DNA from: Monoplex corrugatus
Lineage: Eukaryota; Mollusca; Gastropoda; Littorinimorpha; Ranellidae
Direction of reading: 5' to 3'
Length of the DNA: 12,500 nt
Assembly: GCA_030674185.1 (NCBI GenBank)
Contig: CM060312.1
Location: 58,639,402 to 58,651,901 of the forward strand
In this document: positions 1-7,103 of the stretch, one piece after another
Layout: the number at the start of each line of letters is the position of its first letter
Position numbering within the stretch: the stretch's first letter is position 1
Translations under genes and position numbers: made by a program
Notes under the pieces: generated by a model
Seen by the model: the letters and a program-made list of their open reading frames with translations, nothing else
What the model was told of the DNA's origin: nothing
The model's database searches: none

Positions 1-921
1 ACATAGTGTGAGTCTTCATACAGACATAATGTGGAGTCTTTATACAGACATAGTGTGAGTCTTTATACAGACATAGTGTGAGTCTTCATACAGACATAAT
101 GTGAGTCTTTATACAGACATAGTGTGAGTCTTTATACAGACATAGTGTGAGTCTTTATACAGACATAATGTGAGTCTTTATACAGACATAGTGTGAGTCT
201 TTATACAGACATAATGTGAGTCTTCATACAGACATAGTGTGAGTCTTTATACAGACATAGTGTGAGTCTTTATACAGACATAGTGTGAGTCTTCATACAG
301 ACATAGTGTGAGTCTTTATACAGACATAATGTGAGTCTTTATACAGACATAGTGTGAGTCTTTATACAGACATAATGTGAGTCTTTATACAGACATAATG
401 TGAGTCTTCATACAGACATAGTGTGAGTCTTTATACAGACATAATGTGAGTCTTTATACAGACATAATGTGAGTCTTCATACAGACATAGTGTGAGTCTT
501 CATACAGACATAGTGTGAGTCTTTATACAGACATAATGTGAGTCTTTATACAGACATAATGTGAGTCTTTATACAGACATAATGTGAGTCTTTATACAGA
601 CATAGTGTGAGTCTTTATACAGACATAGTGTGAGTCTTCATACAGACATAATGTGAGTCTTTATACAGACATAGTGTGAGTCTTTATACAGACATAGTGT
701 GAGTCTTTATACAGACATAGTGTGAGTCTTTATACAGACATAGTGTGAGTCTTTATACAGACATAGTGTGAGTCTTCATACAGACATAATGTGAGTCTTT
801 ATACAGACATAGTGTGAGTCTTTATACAGACATAGTGTGAGTCTTTATACAGACATAATGTGAGTCTTTATACAGACATAGTGTGAGTCTTTATACAGAC
901 ATAGTGTGACTATTCATGCTA
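1..921. repeat. 23-bp minisatellite array, about 40 copies
   Basis: Head-to-tail units begin ACATAGTGTG and end ATACAG. Thirty-nine units are complete (starts at 1, 24, 48, then every 23 bp to 876); a fortieth at 899 is degenerate and marks the right edge. Almost all variation lies at two positions: G or A at unit base 6, and T or C at unit base 17. By my count the four combinations occur as G/T 18, A/T 12, G/C 6 and A/C 3. One unit (24-47) has an extra G. Such low divergence suggests recent expansion or active homogenisation. There are no spacers, so this is not a CRISPR-like array, and 23 is not a multiple of 3, so it is not a coding repeat. The array starts at or before the window edge. 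Confidence 0.97.
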
Positions 922-1199
922 ACATAGTATGGATCATAACAAAAAGATTCTAGTAATAACATAATAATAATGACAATGATGATATTATAATAGTAAAATG
1001 ATAACGAAATAATAATAAGAAGAAATCATAATGATAATTATAACAACAAACAATAATAGTATGATAGTAAAATAATAACGAAATAATAAGAAGAAATCGT
1101 AACGATAACAATAACAACATCAATAACAATACTATTACTACTAGTACCTACTACTACTACTATACCAGAGCTACATATAATGATATATTAATAGTAGTA
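922..1199. repeat. A/T-rich degenerate ATA/ATG trinucleotide DNA with an internal tandem duplication
   Basis: The stretch is built mostly from AAT, ATA, ATG and AAC steps with no open frame of note. A segment beginning TAGTAAAATGATAACG at 991 recurs at 1065 as TAGTAAAATAATAACG. Both continue with GAAATAATAA and AAGAAGAAATC, so there is a local two-copy tandem duplication with a period near 74 bp and small indels. The tract is probably an old, decayed trinucleotide microsatellite. No promoter, RNA or protein feature is visible. Confidence 0.75.
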
Positions 1200-1442
1200 A
1201 TGGTTAGTAGTAGCAGTGATGATGATGATGATGATGATGATGGTGGTGGTGGCAATGATGATGATGATGGTAATTATGATGATGGCAATTATGATGATGG
1301 TAGCGATGATGGTGGGAATGATGATGGTAACAAAAATAATGACACTAATGATGATGGTGATGATGATGATGATGACGATGACGATGACGATGGTGATTAT
1401 GAGGATGATAACGACAACAAGAACAACAACAACAACAACAAC
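1200..1442. repeat. (GAT)n/(GAC)n trinucleotide microsatellite ending in (AAC)n
   Basis: Dense GAT and GAC triplets, with some GGT and AAT, run to about 1410 and are followed by an AAC run at about 1422-1442. Reading frames through it give long poly-Asp/Gly/Asn or poly-Met strings purely because of the triplet period. There is no non-repetitive coding sequence on either side, so I do not call a gene. A (GAT)n tail also ends the LINE fragment near 5602, so this block might be an expanded retroposon tail, but no element body is recognisable upstream. Confidence 0.85.
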
Positions 1443-1604
1443 ACATTCGGTTGTAAAGAGTTAACAGTCCGTGTTTGAACACGCTCGTTTCATTTTGTAT
1501 AATGACGAAATCCTTTCAAAACAATACAAAACAAACAAACAAACCTCCACAAAAACAAAAACAAAATAAACAACAAAAACACAAAAGCAGGGGGGGGGGA
1601 AGGT
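1443..1604. other. A-rich unique stretch with a run of ten G
   Basis: About 160 bp of A-rich sequence contains short AAAC-type repeats (around 1530-1580) and a G10 homopolymer at 1590-1599, just before the (AC)n tract. Nothing coding or structural is recognisable. The G10 beside (AC)n is a likely place for assembly or sequencing length errors. Confidence 0.6.
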
Positions 1605-1649
1605 ACACACACACACACAGACACACACAGACACACACAGACACACACA

Positions 1650-1725
<76 letters not shown>
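1605..1725. repeat. (AC)n dinucleotide microsatellite with 10-bp phased AG interruptions
   Basis: An AC tract of about 120 bp. Its left part carries four AG interruptions spaced exactly 10 bp apart (decamer ACACACACAG, 1611-1650). The right part, 1651-1725, is pure AC. Long alternating purine-pyrimidine AC tracts are established as able to adopt Z-DNA; whether this one does so in vivo is inference. Open frames through it on both strands (Thr-His or Cys-Val repeats) are artefacts. Confidence 0.97.
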
Positions 1726-1726
<1 letters not shown>

Positions 1727-1926
1727 CCTGAGTCTTCGTGCATACATACATGTCGTGAGGTTTTACGTGCAGAAGATATTGTGCACGATCAATACCATTA
1801 TATTTGCCATTGTTGCTGTCCTTGATAACTGAGAAATAAATGTCACACGATCGAAGTCTGCATTAGTTCGTCTATAGAAAAACCACATGCACACGTCGTA
1901 TACGATTTTTTTTATGCAAAGTGATC
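1726..1926. other. Unique sequence between microsatellites, no feature recognised
   Basis: About 200 bp of complex sequence. It has an AATAAA hexamer at 1835-1840 and a T8 run near 1907-1914, but no neighbouring gene that would give either of them meaning. I see no open frame that is not borrowed from the adjacent repeats, no tRNA-like boxes and no obvious inverted repeat. Confidence 0.5.
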
Positions 1927-1948
1927 TGTTCTTCCTCTGTCTGCCTGT

Positions 1949-2017
<69 letters not shown>

Positions 2018-2247
2018 CCTCTCCCCTCTCTGTCTCTGTCTCTGTCCGTCTGTCTCTCTCTGTCTCTCAGCCTCTGTCTCTCTCTCACTCTCTCCATCTT
2101 TGTCTGTCAGTCTGTCTGTTTGTCTGTCTGTTTGTCTGTTTGCCTCGTCTCTCGCATACTCGCTCGTTCGTTCGCTCACTGTCTGTCTCGTCGTCTCTTT
2201 GTCTCTGTTTCTCTCCTCCTCCTCCTCCTCCTCCTCCTCCTCCTCGA

Positions 2248-2285
<38 letters not shown>

Positions 2286-2421
2286 TCAGAGTCTGTGTCT
2301 CTCTGTCTCTGCATGTCTGTCTGTCTGTCTCCTCTTTTCCTCTGTCTCTGTCTCTCTTTAATGTTTGTTTGTCTGTCACTGTCTCTCTTTCTCTGTCTGT
2401 CTGTCTCTGTCTCTGTTTCTG

Positions 2422-2453
<32 letters not shown>

Positions 2454-2830
2454 CCCCAATCTCTGTCTGTCTGTGTGTCTGTCTGTCTCATCTTCCGGAC
2501 TCTCGATCGCTTTCTGTCTGTCTCTTTGTCTCTGTTTCTCCTCCCCCACTTCCTCTCTCTCTCTCTCTCTGTTTTGTTCTCTCTCTCAGTCAGTGTCTCT
2601 CTGTCTCTGCATGTCTTTGTCTGTCTACTCTGTTCCTCTGTTTCTGTCTCTCTTTTATGTTTGTCTGTCTGTCTGTCACTGTCTGTCTCTGTCTCTTTCT
2701 CTGTCTCTGTCTGTCTCTCTGTCTCCATGTCTCCGTCTCTCTCTCTGTCTCCATGTCTCTGTCTTTGTCTCTCTCTCTCTCTCTTGTCTCTCTCTGTCTG
2801 TCTGTCTCTCTCTGTCTGTCTGTCTGTCTG

Positions 2831-2864
<34 letters not shown>

Positions 2865-3196
2865 TCGTTCTCGCTCTGTGTCTTACACCCTCTCTGTTTC
2901 TGCTCCTGTTTCTCTCCGTCTCTGTCTTGTTTTCTCTCTATCTCTCATCTCTCGCTCTGTCAGAGAGACTGTCTGTCTGTTTTCTCCCTGTGCCTCAGTC
3001 TGCTGCTGTCTGTCTGTCTGTCTGTCTGCTGTCTATCTGTCTATCTCTCTCTCTCTCCTTTTCTCTGTCTGTCTTTCTGTCTGTCTGTCTGTCTGTCTAT
3101 CTGTCTATCTCTCTTTCCTTCTCTCTGTCTGTCTTTCTGTCTCTCTCTCTCTCTCTATCTGTCTATCCTCTATCTCTCCTTCTCTCTGTCTGTCTT

Positions 3197-3230
<34 letters not shown>
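1927..3230. repeat. Pyrimidine-rich compound microsatellite: (TGCC)n, (CTGT)n, (CT)n, (TCC)n
   Basis: The + strand is almost entirely C and T with periodic G. Sub-blocks include (TGCC)n at about 1943-1978, (TGTC)n at about 1979-2009, (TCC)n at about 2215-2244 and (CT)n at about 2250-2278. A tandem of roughly 60-65 bp containing CTATCTGTCTATC recurs at about 3030, 3097 and 3155. There is also a larger two-copy organisation (about 2150-2410 and about 2490-2720). Because CTGT repeats read Leu-Ser-Val-Cys in all frames without stops, very long open frames (over 400 codons) run through here. They have no non-repetitive domain and I do not call them genes. The antisense Arg/Glu/Thr/Asp/Gln-rich frames are equally artefactual. 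Confidence 0.95.
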
Positions 3231-3340
3231 ACATATCAATGGCAGTAAAGAACATGATCAGTGTGATCCCAGTCTGTGGCTATTGACAACCACACCCACT
3301 GATTGTGTCATGTGGGATTCTTGCTCATCTTCTTTTTCTG
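3231..3340. repeat. Dispersed ~108-bp complex segment, copy 1
   Basis: A non-microsatellite island inside the CT-rich block. It starts ACATATCAATGGCAGTAAAG and contains GATCAGTGTGATCCCAG at 3256. Its right end is a T-rich tail merging into CTGT repeats. It matches copies 2 and 3 along its whole length with scattered substitutions and one or two small indels. The core GATCA-GTG-TGATC is a short perfect inverted repeat. There is no open frame of significance. It may be part of an unidentified transposon or the conserved part of a larger tandem unit; I do not recognise the family. Confidence 0.85.
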
Positions 3341-3631
3341 TCTGTCTGTCTGTCTGTCTGTCTCTGTCCATATGTCTGTCTCTCTCTCCCTCTCCCTCTC
3401 TCTCCTCTCTCTCACTCCGTCCCTCCCTCTCTCCCACTCTGTCTCTGTATCTGTCTCTCTTTCTCTCCCTCCCTCCCTCCTTCTCTCTCTCTCTCTTTCT
3501 CTCTATCTCCCTCCCTCTCTCTCTTTCTCTCTCACCCTCCCTCCCCTCTCTCTCTCTCTTTCTCTGCCTATCGGTCTCTCTCTTTCTCACCCTCCCTGTC
3601 TCTCTCTCTTTCTCTTCCCCCCTCCTTCCCT
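3341..3631. repeat. CT/CTGT/CCCT pyrimidine-rich microsatellite
   Basis: A continuation of the pyrimidine tract between the first 108-bp segment and the LINE-like 3' end. CTGT repeats come first (to about 3390), then CTCTCT and CCCTCCCT runs. There is no complex sequence and no gene. Confidence 0.95.
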
Positions 3632-3810
3632 CAAGTCCTATATTGTAATCATTTTAAATATTTGAAGTAAGCATTATCCAAGTACGACTATGTATTATAT
3701 TATATTCTGTGTTTGTGTAATTTTTATAATGTGTTCACACCCCTTTAAATGGGGCTTTGGCATTACTGAATAAAGTTCTGATTCTGATTCTGATTCTGAT
3801 TTTGATTCTG

Positions 3811-3811
<1 letters not shown>
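3632..3811 (+). mobile_element. 3' end of a LINE-like (non-LTR) retroposon with stem-loop and (TTCTGA)n tail
   Basis: About 140 bp of A/T-rich complex sequence is followed by a compact 3' terminus. A hairpin has CCCC at 3740-3743 pairing with GGGG at 3751-3754 around a TTTAAAT loop. An AATAAA hexamer follows at 3769-3774, then six hexamer units of TTCTGA type from 3776 to 3811, one of them changed to TTTTGA. A terminal stem-loop plus a short tandem tail is the established 3' architecture of CR1/L2-like and related non-LTR elements and of the SINEs that borrow their ends. The clade assignment is inference. No coding part remains, so it is heavily 5' truncated or a SINE. The tail passes without a break into (CT)n at 3812. 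Confidence 0.6.
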
Positions 3812-3848
<37 letters not shown>

Positions 3849-3883
3849 TCTCTCTCTCTCTCTCTCTCTCTTCTTTCTCTCCC
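3812..3883. repeat. (CT)n microsatellite grown from the (TTCTGA)n tail
   Basis: A nearly pure CT tract with a few TTC and CCT interruptions links the retroposon tail to the second 108-bp segment. The junction at 3812 (TTCTGA units changing to TTCTCT) suggests that the microsatellite arose by mutation and slippage of the element's own tail; that origin is inference. Confidence 0.85.
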
Positions 3884-3990
3884 ACATATCAATGGCAGTA
3901 AAGGACATGATCAGTGTGATCCCAAGCTGTTGCTATTGACAACCAAACCAACTGCTTGTGTCATGTTGGATTCTTCCTCTTCTTCTTTAT
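3884..3990. repeat. Dispersed ~108-bp complex segment, copy 2
   Basis: Starts ACATATCAATGGCAGTAAAG, like copy 1, and keeps GATCAGTGTGATCCCA at 3909. It differs downstream (AAGCTGTTGC instead of AGTCTGTGGC; CAAACCAACTGC instead of CACACCCACTGA). It is therefore an independent, diverged copy and not an assembly duplicate. It is flanked on both sides by CT-rich repeats, as the other copies are. Confidence 0.85.
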
Positions 3991-4037
3991 CTCTCCTGTC
4001 CATCTGTCTGTCTGTCTCTCTCTCTCTCTCTGTCTAC

Positions 4038-4073
<36 letters not shown>

Positions 4074-4353
4074 TTCTCGTGCTCGCTCACTGTCTCTGTG
4101 TCTCTCTCTGTCTCTGTCTCTCTTTCTCCTTCTCTCTCTCTCTCCCTCCCTTTCTCTCTCTCTCTCTCTCCGCTCTCTCTCTCTGTGTCTCTCTCTGTCT
4201 CTCCCTCTCTCTGTCTCTCTGTCTCTCTCTTCTCTCTCTCTCTCTCTCCCTGTCTGTCTCTGTCTCTCTGTCTGTCTCCCCTCTCTGTCTCTTTCTCTCT
4301 CCTCCTCTCTCCTCCTCTCTCTCTCTCTCTCTCCTCGCTCTCTCTCCTCTTCG

Positions 4354-4385
<32 letters not shown>

Positions 4386-4536
4386 GCTCTGTCTATCTCT
4401 CCTCTCTCTCTCTCTCTCGCTCGCTTCTCTCTCTCCGTCTCTCTCTGTCACTCTCTCCCTCTCTCTGTCAGTCTCTGCTCTGTCTGTCTGTCTTTTCTGC
4501 CTCTGTCTGTCTTCTCTTCTTCTCTCTCTCTCTCTC
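3991..4536. repeat. CT/CTGT pyrimidine-rich microsatellite
   Basis: About 545 bp of CTCTCT, CTGT and CCCT motifs between the second and third 108-bp segments, with occasional CGCT steps. Open frames through it on either strand are repeat artefacts with Leu/Ser/Val/Cys or Arg/Glu composition. Confidence 0.95.
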
Positions 4537-4645
4537 GCATATCAATGCAATAAAGAACATGATCAGTGTGATCCCAGTCTGTGGCTATTGACAACCACAC
4601 CACTGCTTGTGTCATGTGGGATTTTTTCTCTTCTTCTTTTTCCTT
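4537..4645. repeat. Dispersed ~108-bp complex segment, copy 3
   Basis: Begins GCATATCAATGCAATAAAG, with a one-base loss relative to copies 1 and 2, and carries GATCAGTGTGATCCCAG at 4561. Its downstream half is closer to copy 1 (GTCTGTGGCTATTGACAACC). It ends in a T-rich run merging into CTGT repeats. The small deletion creates an AATAAA here, which I regard as incidental. Confidence 0.85.
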
Positions 4646-5162
4646 CTGTCTGTCTGTCTGTCTGTCTCTGTCTATGTCTGCTTGTCTGTCTGCTGTCTCT
4701 GCTTGTCTGTCTGTCTCTGTCTGTCTCTGTTGCTTGTCTATCTGTTTGTCTGTCTCTGCTTGTCTGTCTCTGTCTGTCTGTCTCTGTCCATCTGTCTGTC
4801 TCTACCTTTCTCTCTCTCTGTCTCTCTCTCTTCCTCTCTCTCTCTGTCTCTCTACCTCCCTCCCTCTCTCTCTTCTTTCTCTCCTCCTCCCTCTCCTCTC
4901 TCCTCTCCCTCTTTCTTTCTTCCCTCCTCTTTTTCTTTCTCCTCCCTTTCTCTCTTTCCTCTCCCTCCCTCTCTCTCTCTCCCTCCTCTCTTCTCCTCTC
5001 CTTTCTCTTCTCTCATCCTCTCCTCTCTCTCTTCTCTCTTTCTCCCTCCTCCCTCTCTCTCTTTCTCTCCTATCGTCTTTCTCCTTTCTCTGCCTCTCTT
5101 TTTCCTCCCTCTTTCCCTCTCTGTGTCTCTCTGTCTCTGTCTGTCTGTCTGTCGTCATTCTG

Positions 5163-5191
<29 letters not shown>
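4646..5191. repeat. CT/CTGT/CCT pyrimidine-rich microsatellite, right end of the block
   Basis: CTGT repeats dominate to about 4805, followed by CTC, CCT and TTTC motifs to about 5150 and a short (CT)n at 5164-5190. The tract ends sharply at TTTGGAATTATC. No fourth copy of the 108-bp segment follows it. No gene is visible. Confidence 0.95.
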
Positions 5192-5193
<2 letters not shown>

Positions 5194-5276
5194 TTGGAAT
5201 TATCTTGTCAACTTCTATTTCTCTCCGTGGTTCGGTTTCTATCGTTTATTTGTATCTTGTGATATTATTCATATAT
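5192..5276. other. T-rich complex sequence joining the CT block to a LINE fragment
   Basis: About 85 bp of non-repetitive T-rich DNA. Its last 40 bp, read in the frame of the downstream reverse-transcriptase fragment, are open, but the hydrophobic translation does not clearly match the expected protein. The exact 5' truncation point of the element therefore cannot be fixed; it lies somewhere between about 5200 and 5280. Confidence 0.4.
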
Positions 5277-5573
5277 TCATAGACAGCAAAGAAAACAAAC
5301 TAGACAGTCTTGATGGAGGCAGACACAAGAAGATTATTCGTAAGGAAGATTAGGAAAAGACAGGCAACATTTATAGGCCATTTTATCCGGAAAGGGGAAC
5401 TGGAGCGCCTGGTCACAACAGGAAAGCTGGAGGGAAAGAGAACACCAGGTAGACCTATGGAGAAGATATTGGACGGACTCGCAGAGTGGCTGAAGACAAA
5501 GAGGGTGGAGGAGGTGCTTGAGGCAACATCGGATAGAAACAGATGGAAGGCCATGATCGCCAACATCAGGTAA
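5277..5573 (+). pseudogene. Non-LTR retrotransposon reverse transcriptase, C-terminal fragment (broken)
   Basis: An 87-codon open stretch (5313-5570, stop TAA at 5571) has the familiar C-terminal signature of animal endonuclease/reverse-transcriptase ORFs: a basic segment IRKRQATFIGHFIRKGELE, then LVTTGKLEGKR and PGRP, then the W..MIANIR ending. In the intact family this tail follows the polymerase domain. Only the last ~100 residues remain, against roughly 1,000 for a full ORF2. The homologous frame continues upstream, but TAG stops interrupt it at 5280 and 5301, so this is a dead, 5'-truncated copy. The polymerase and endonuclease catalytic residues are absent. Family recognition is from memory of similar proteins; the clade (RTE-like or another) is not certain. 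Confidence 0.8.
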
Positions 5574-5602
5574 CAAGGCACTTAGCTGATGATGATGATG
5601 AT
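5574..5602 (+). mobile_element. 3' terminus of the LINE fragment with (GAT)5 tail
   Basis: Only 14 bp separate the RT stop codon from five GAT triplets at 5588-5602. A very short 3' UTR ending in a small tandem repeat instead of poly(A) is typical of RTE-like and some other non-LTR elements (established), so the tail helps to mark the integration end. The next bases (ATGATTCATTCG) are probably host DNA. I could not identify a matching duplication at the 5' side. Confidence 0.65.
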
Positions 5603-6224
5603 ATGATTCATTCGTGTATTATGTATTTGTTTGTTTGTTTGTTTGTTTGTTTGTTTGTTTGTTTGTTTGTTTGATTAATTATTTATTTATTTATTATTTA
5701 TTTGTTCATTTATTTATTTATTTATTATCTATTTATCATTCATCTATTTATTTGTTTATTTATATATATATTTCTTTGTTTGTTCATTATCTATTTATCT
5801 ATCTAATTATTGCTCCATCTATCTATCGGTCTGTCTGTCCATCTGTCTATCTATCTGTCTATCTATCTGTCTATCTATCTATCTATCTACTATCTATCTA
5901 TTATCTATTTATCTATCTATCTGTCTGTCTGTCTACTTACCTACCTACCTACCTATCTCTGTTTATTTATTTGTTTGTTTATCTATTTGTTTTCTATTTG
6001 TTTGTTTGTTTGTTTGTTTATTTATTTATCTATTTATTCCGTATATATCTACCTATTCATTTCTCTGTCTATCTGTCTATCTATCTATCTAGCTATCTGT
6101 CTGTCTGTCTATCTGTCTGTCTGTCTGTCTGTCTACCTACCTACCTACCTACCTACCTGTCTACCTACATACCTACCTGTCTACCTACCTACCTACCTAC
6201 CTGTCTACCTAGTTACATAGAAAT
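5603..6224. repeat. Period-4 microsatellite mosaic: (TTTG)n, (TTTA)n, (CTAT)n, (CTGT)n, (CTAC)n
   Basis: A continuous tetranucleotide landscape. (TTTG)n runs at about 5624-5672, TTTA/TTAT to about 5800, CTAT/CTGT to about 5930, CTAC to about 5955, TTTG/TTTA again at about 5960-6040, CTAT/CTGT to about 6130, and CTAC/CTGT to about 6215. Successive blocks differ by one base of the four-base motif, as expected when point mutations inside a microsatellite are spread by slippage. The long Tyr/Leu/Ile/Ser open frame here is an artefact of the period. Confidence 0.95.
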
Positions 6225-6238
6225 AACATATATTGCAG

Positions 6239-6417
6239 CGATGTCATGTCTGTCAAGTGGAACGATAGGAGACATGGCCGACTGCGATTCCTCTGACCAC
6301 CAGTTCCATGGCATCTGGCTGAAACTGGAAAACAAACCAGCCACATTCGTCGACAGCTGTGAACTGACCATGGAAAACAACCCACCCATCTCCAAAACTA
6401 AGTTAGTAGCTGAGTGA
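6239..6417 (+). CDS. Possible coding exon or repeat fragment, unknown product
   Basis: Between two microsatellite fields lies about 190 bp of complex sequence with an open frame of 58 codons from ATG 6241 to TGA 6415. The protein begins MSCLSSGTIGDMADCDSSDH and includes FHGIWLKLENKP and FVDSCELTMENNPP. Its third codon positions are about 59% G or C, higher than the surroundings, and C-ending codons are favoured. TTGCAG at 6233-6238 could be a splice acceptor and AAGTTAGT at 6400-6407 a weak donor, giving an exon of about 163 bp (6239-6401). The opposite strand is also open over most of this length, so the evidence is modest. I do not recognise the protein. It could equally be a piece of an old transposon ORF. 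Confidence 0.3.
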
Positions 6418-7103
6418 CTGACTGACTGACTGCCTAATTAACTAACCTAGCAACCAACTAAGCAATCAACTAAGCAAGAAAGCAAGCAACTAACTAACTA
6501 GCTAGCTAACTAACTTACTAACTAACTATCTAACTAACTAACTAACTAACTCACTCACTCATTCACTCACTCACTCACTCACTAGCGAACGAACGAACGA
6601 ACTGACCAATCAACCAACCACAACCAACCAACCAACAACCAACCAACCAACAACCAACCAACTAACCAACCGACCCACCGACTAACCGACCAACCAACCA
6701 TCCAACCAACAACCAACCACAACCAACCAACCAACCAACTAACCAACCAACCAACCAACCAACCAGCCAACCGACCAACTAACTAACTAACTAACTGACT
6801 GACTGACTAACTGACTAATAAACCAGATAGTTAGCTAGCTATCTAGCTAACTAACTGACTGACTGGCTGACTAATTAACTAAATAACTAACAACCAACCA
6901 ACCAACAAGCCAACCAGCCAACAGCCAACCAACTAACCAACTAGCTTACTAACTAACTAACTAACTAACTTACTAACTAACTAACTAACTACCTACCTGA
7001 CTGACTAACTAACTAACTTACTAACTAACTAACTAACTAAACATATGAATGAATAAATGAATAAACACTTAAATAAATAAACAAACAAACAAACAAATAA
7101 AAA
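6418..7103. repeat. Period-4 microsatellite mosaic: (ACTG)n, (AACT)n, (ACTC)n, (ACCA)n, (AATA)n, (AACA)n
   Basis: The same type of tetranucleotide drift as on the left, but purine-plus-C rich on the + strand. ACTG runs at about 6412-6432, AACT/AAGC at about 6470-6550, ACTC at about 6551-6583, ACGA at about 6586-6601, ACCA/ACCG at about 6605-6775, AACT and ACTG blocks to about 7040, AATA at about 7047-7078 and AACA at about 7077-7100. A Trp/Leu/Gly/Val frame on the minus strand is a repeat artefact. Confidence 0.95.

Noticed and set aside
48..898. Identical seven-unit variant block at 48-208 and 738-898 in the 23-bp array
   Set aside because: With four unit types of unequal frequency and 39 units, a seven-unit match somewhere is expected about once by chance, so it is not evidence of a higher-order repeat.
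1..921. CRISPR-like array of 23-bp repeats
   Set aside because: Units are directly adjacent with no spacers, and the context is eukaryotic repeat DNA.
1835..1840. AATAAA as a gene polyadenylation signal
   Set aside because: No upstream coding sequence exists; it is a common hexamer in A/T-rich DNA.
1763..3648. Very long open frames (300-450 codons) on both strands through the CT-rich block
   Set aside because: CTGT and CT repeats, and their complements, contain no stop codons in any frame. The translations are pure Leu/Ser/Val/Cys or Arg/Glu/Thr/Asp/Gln repeats open in several frames at once, with no non-repetitive domain.
6582..6770. Trp/Leu/Gly-rich minus-strand open frame
   Set aside because: Pure translation of a TTGG/GTTG tetranucleotide repeat.
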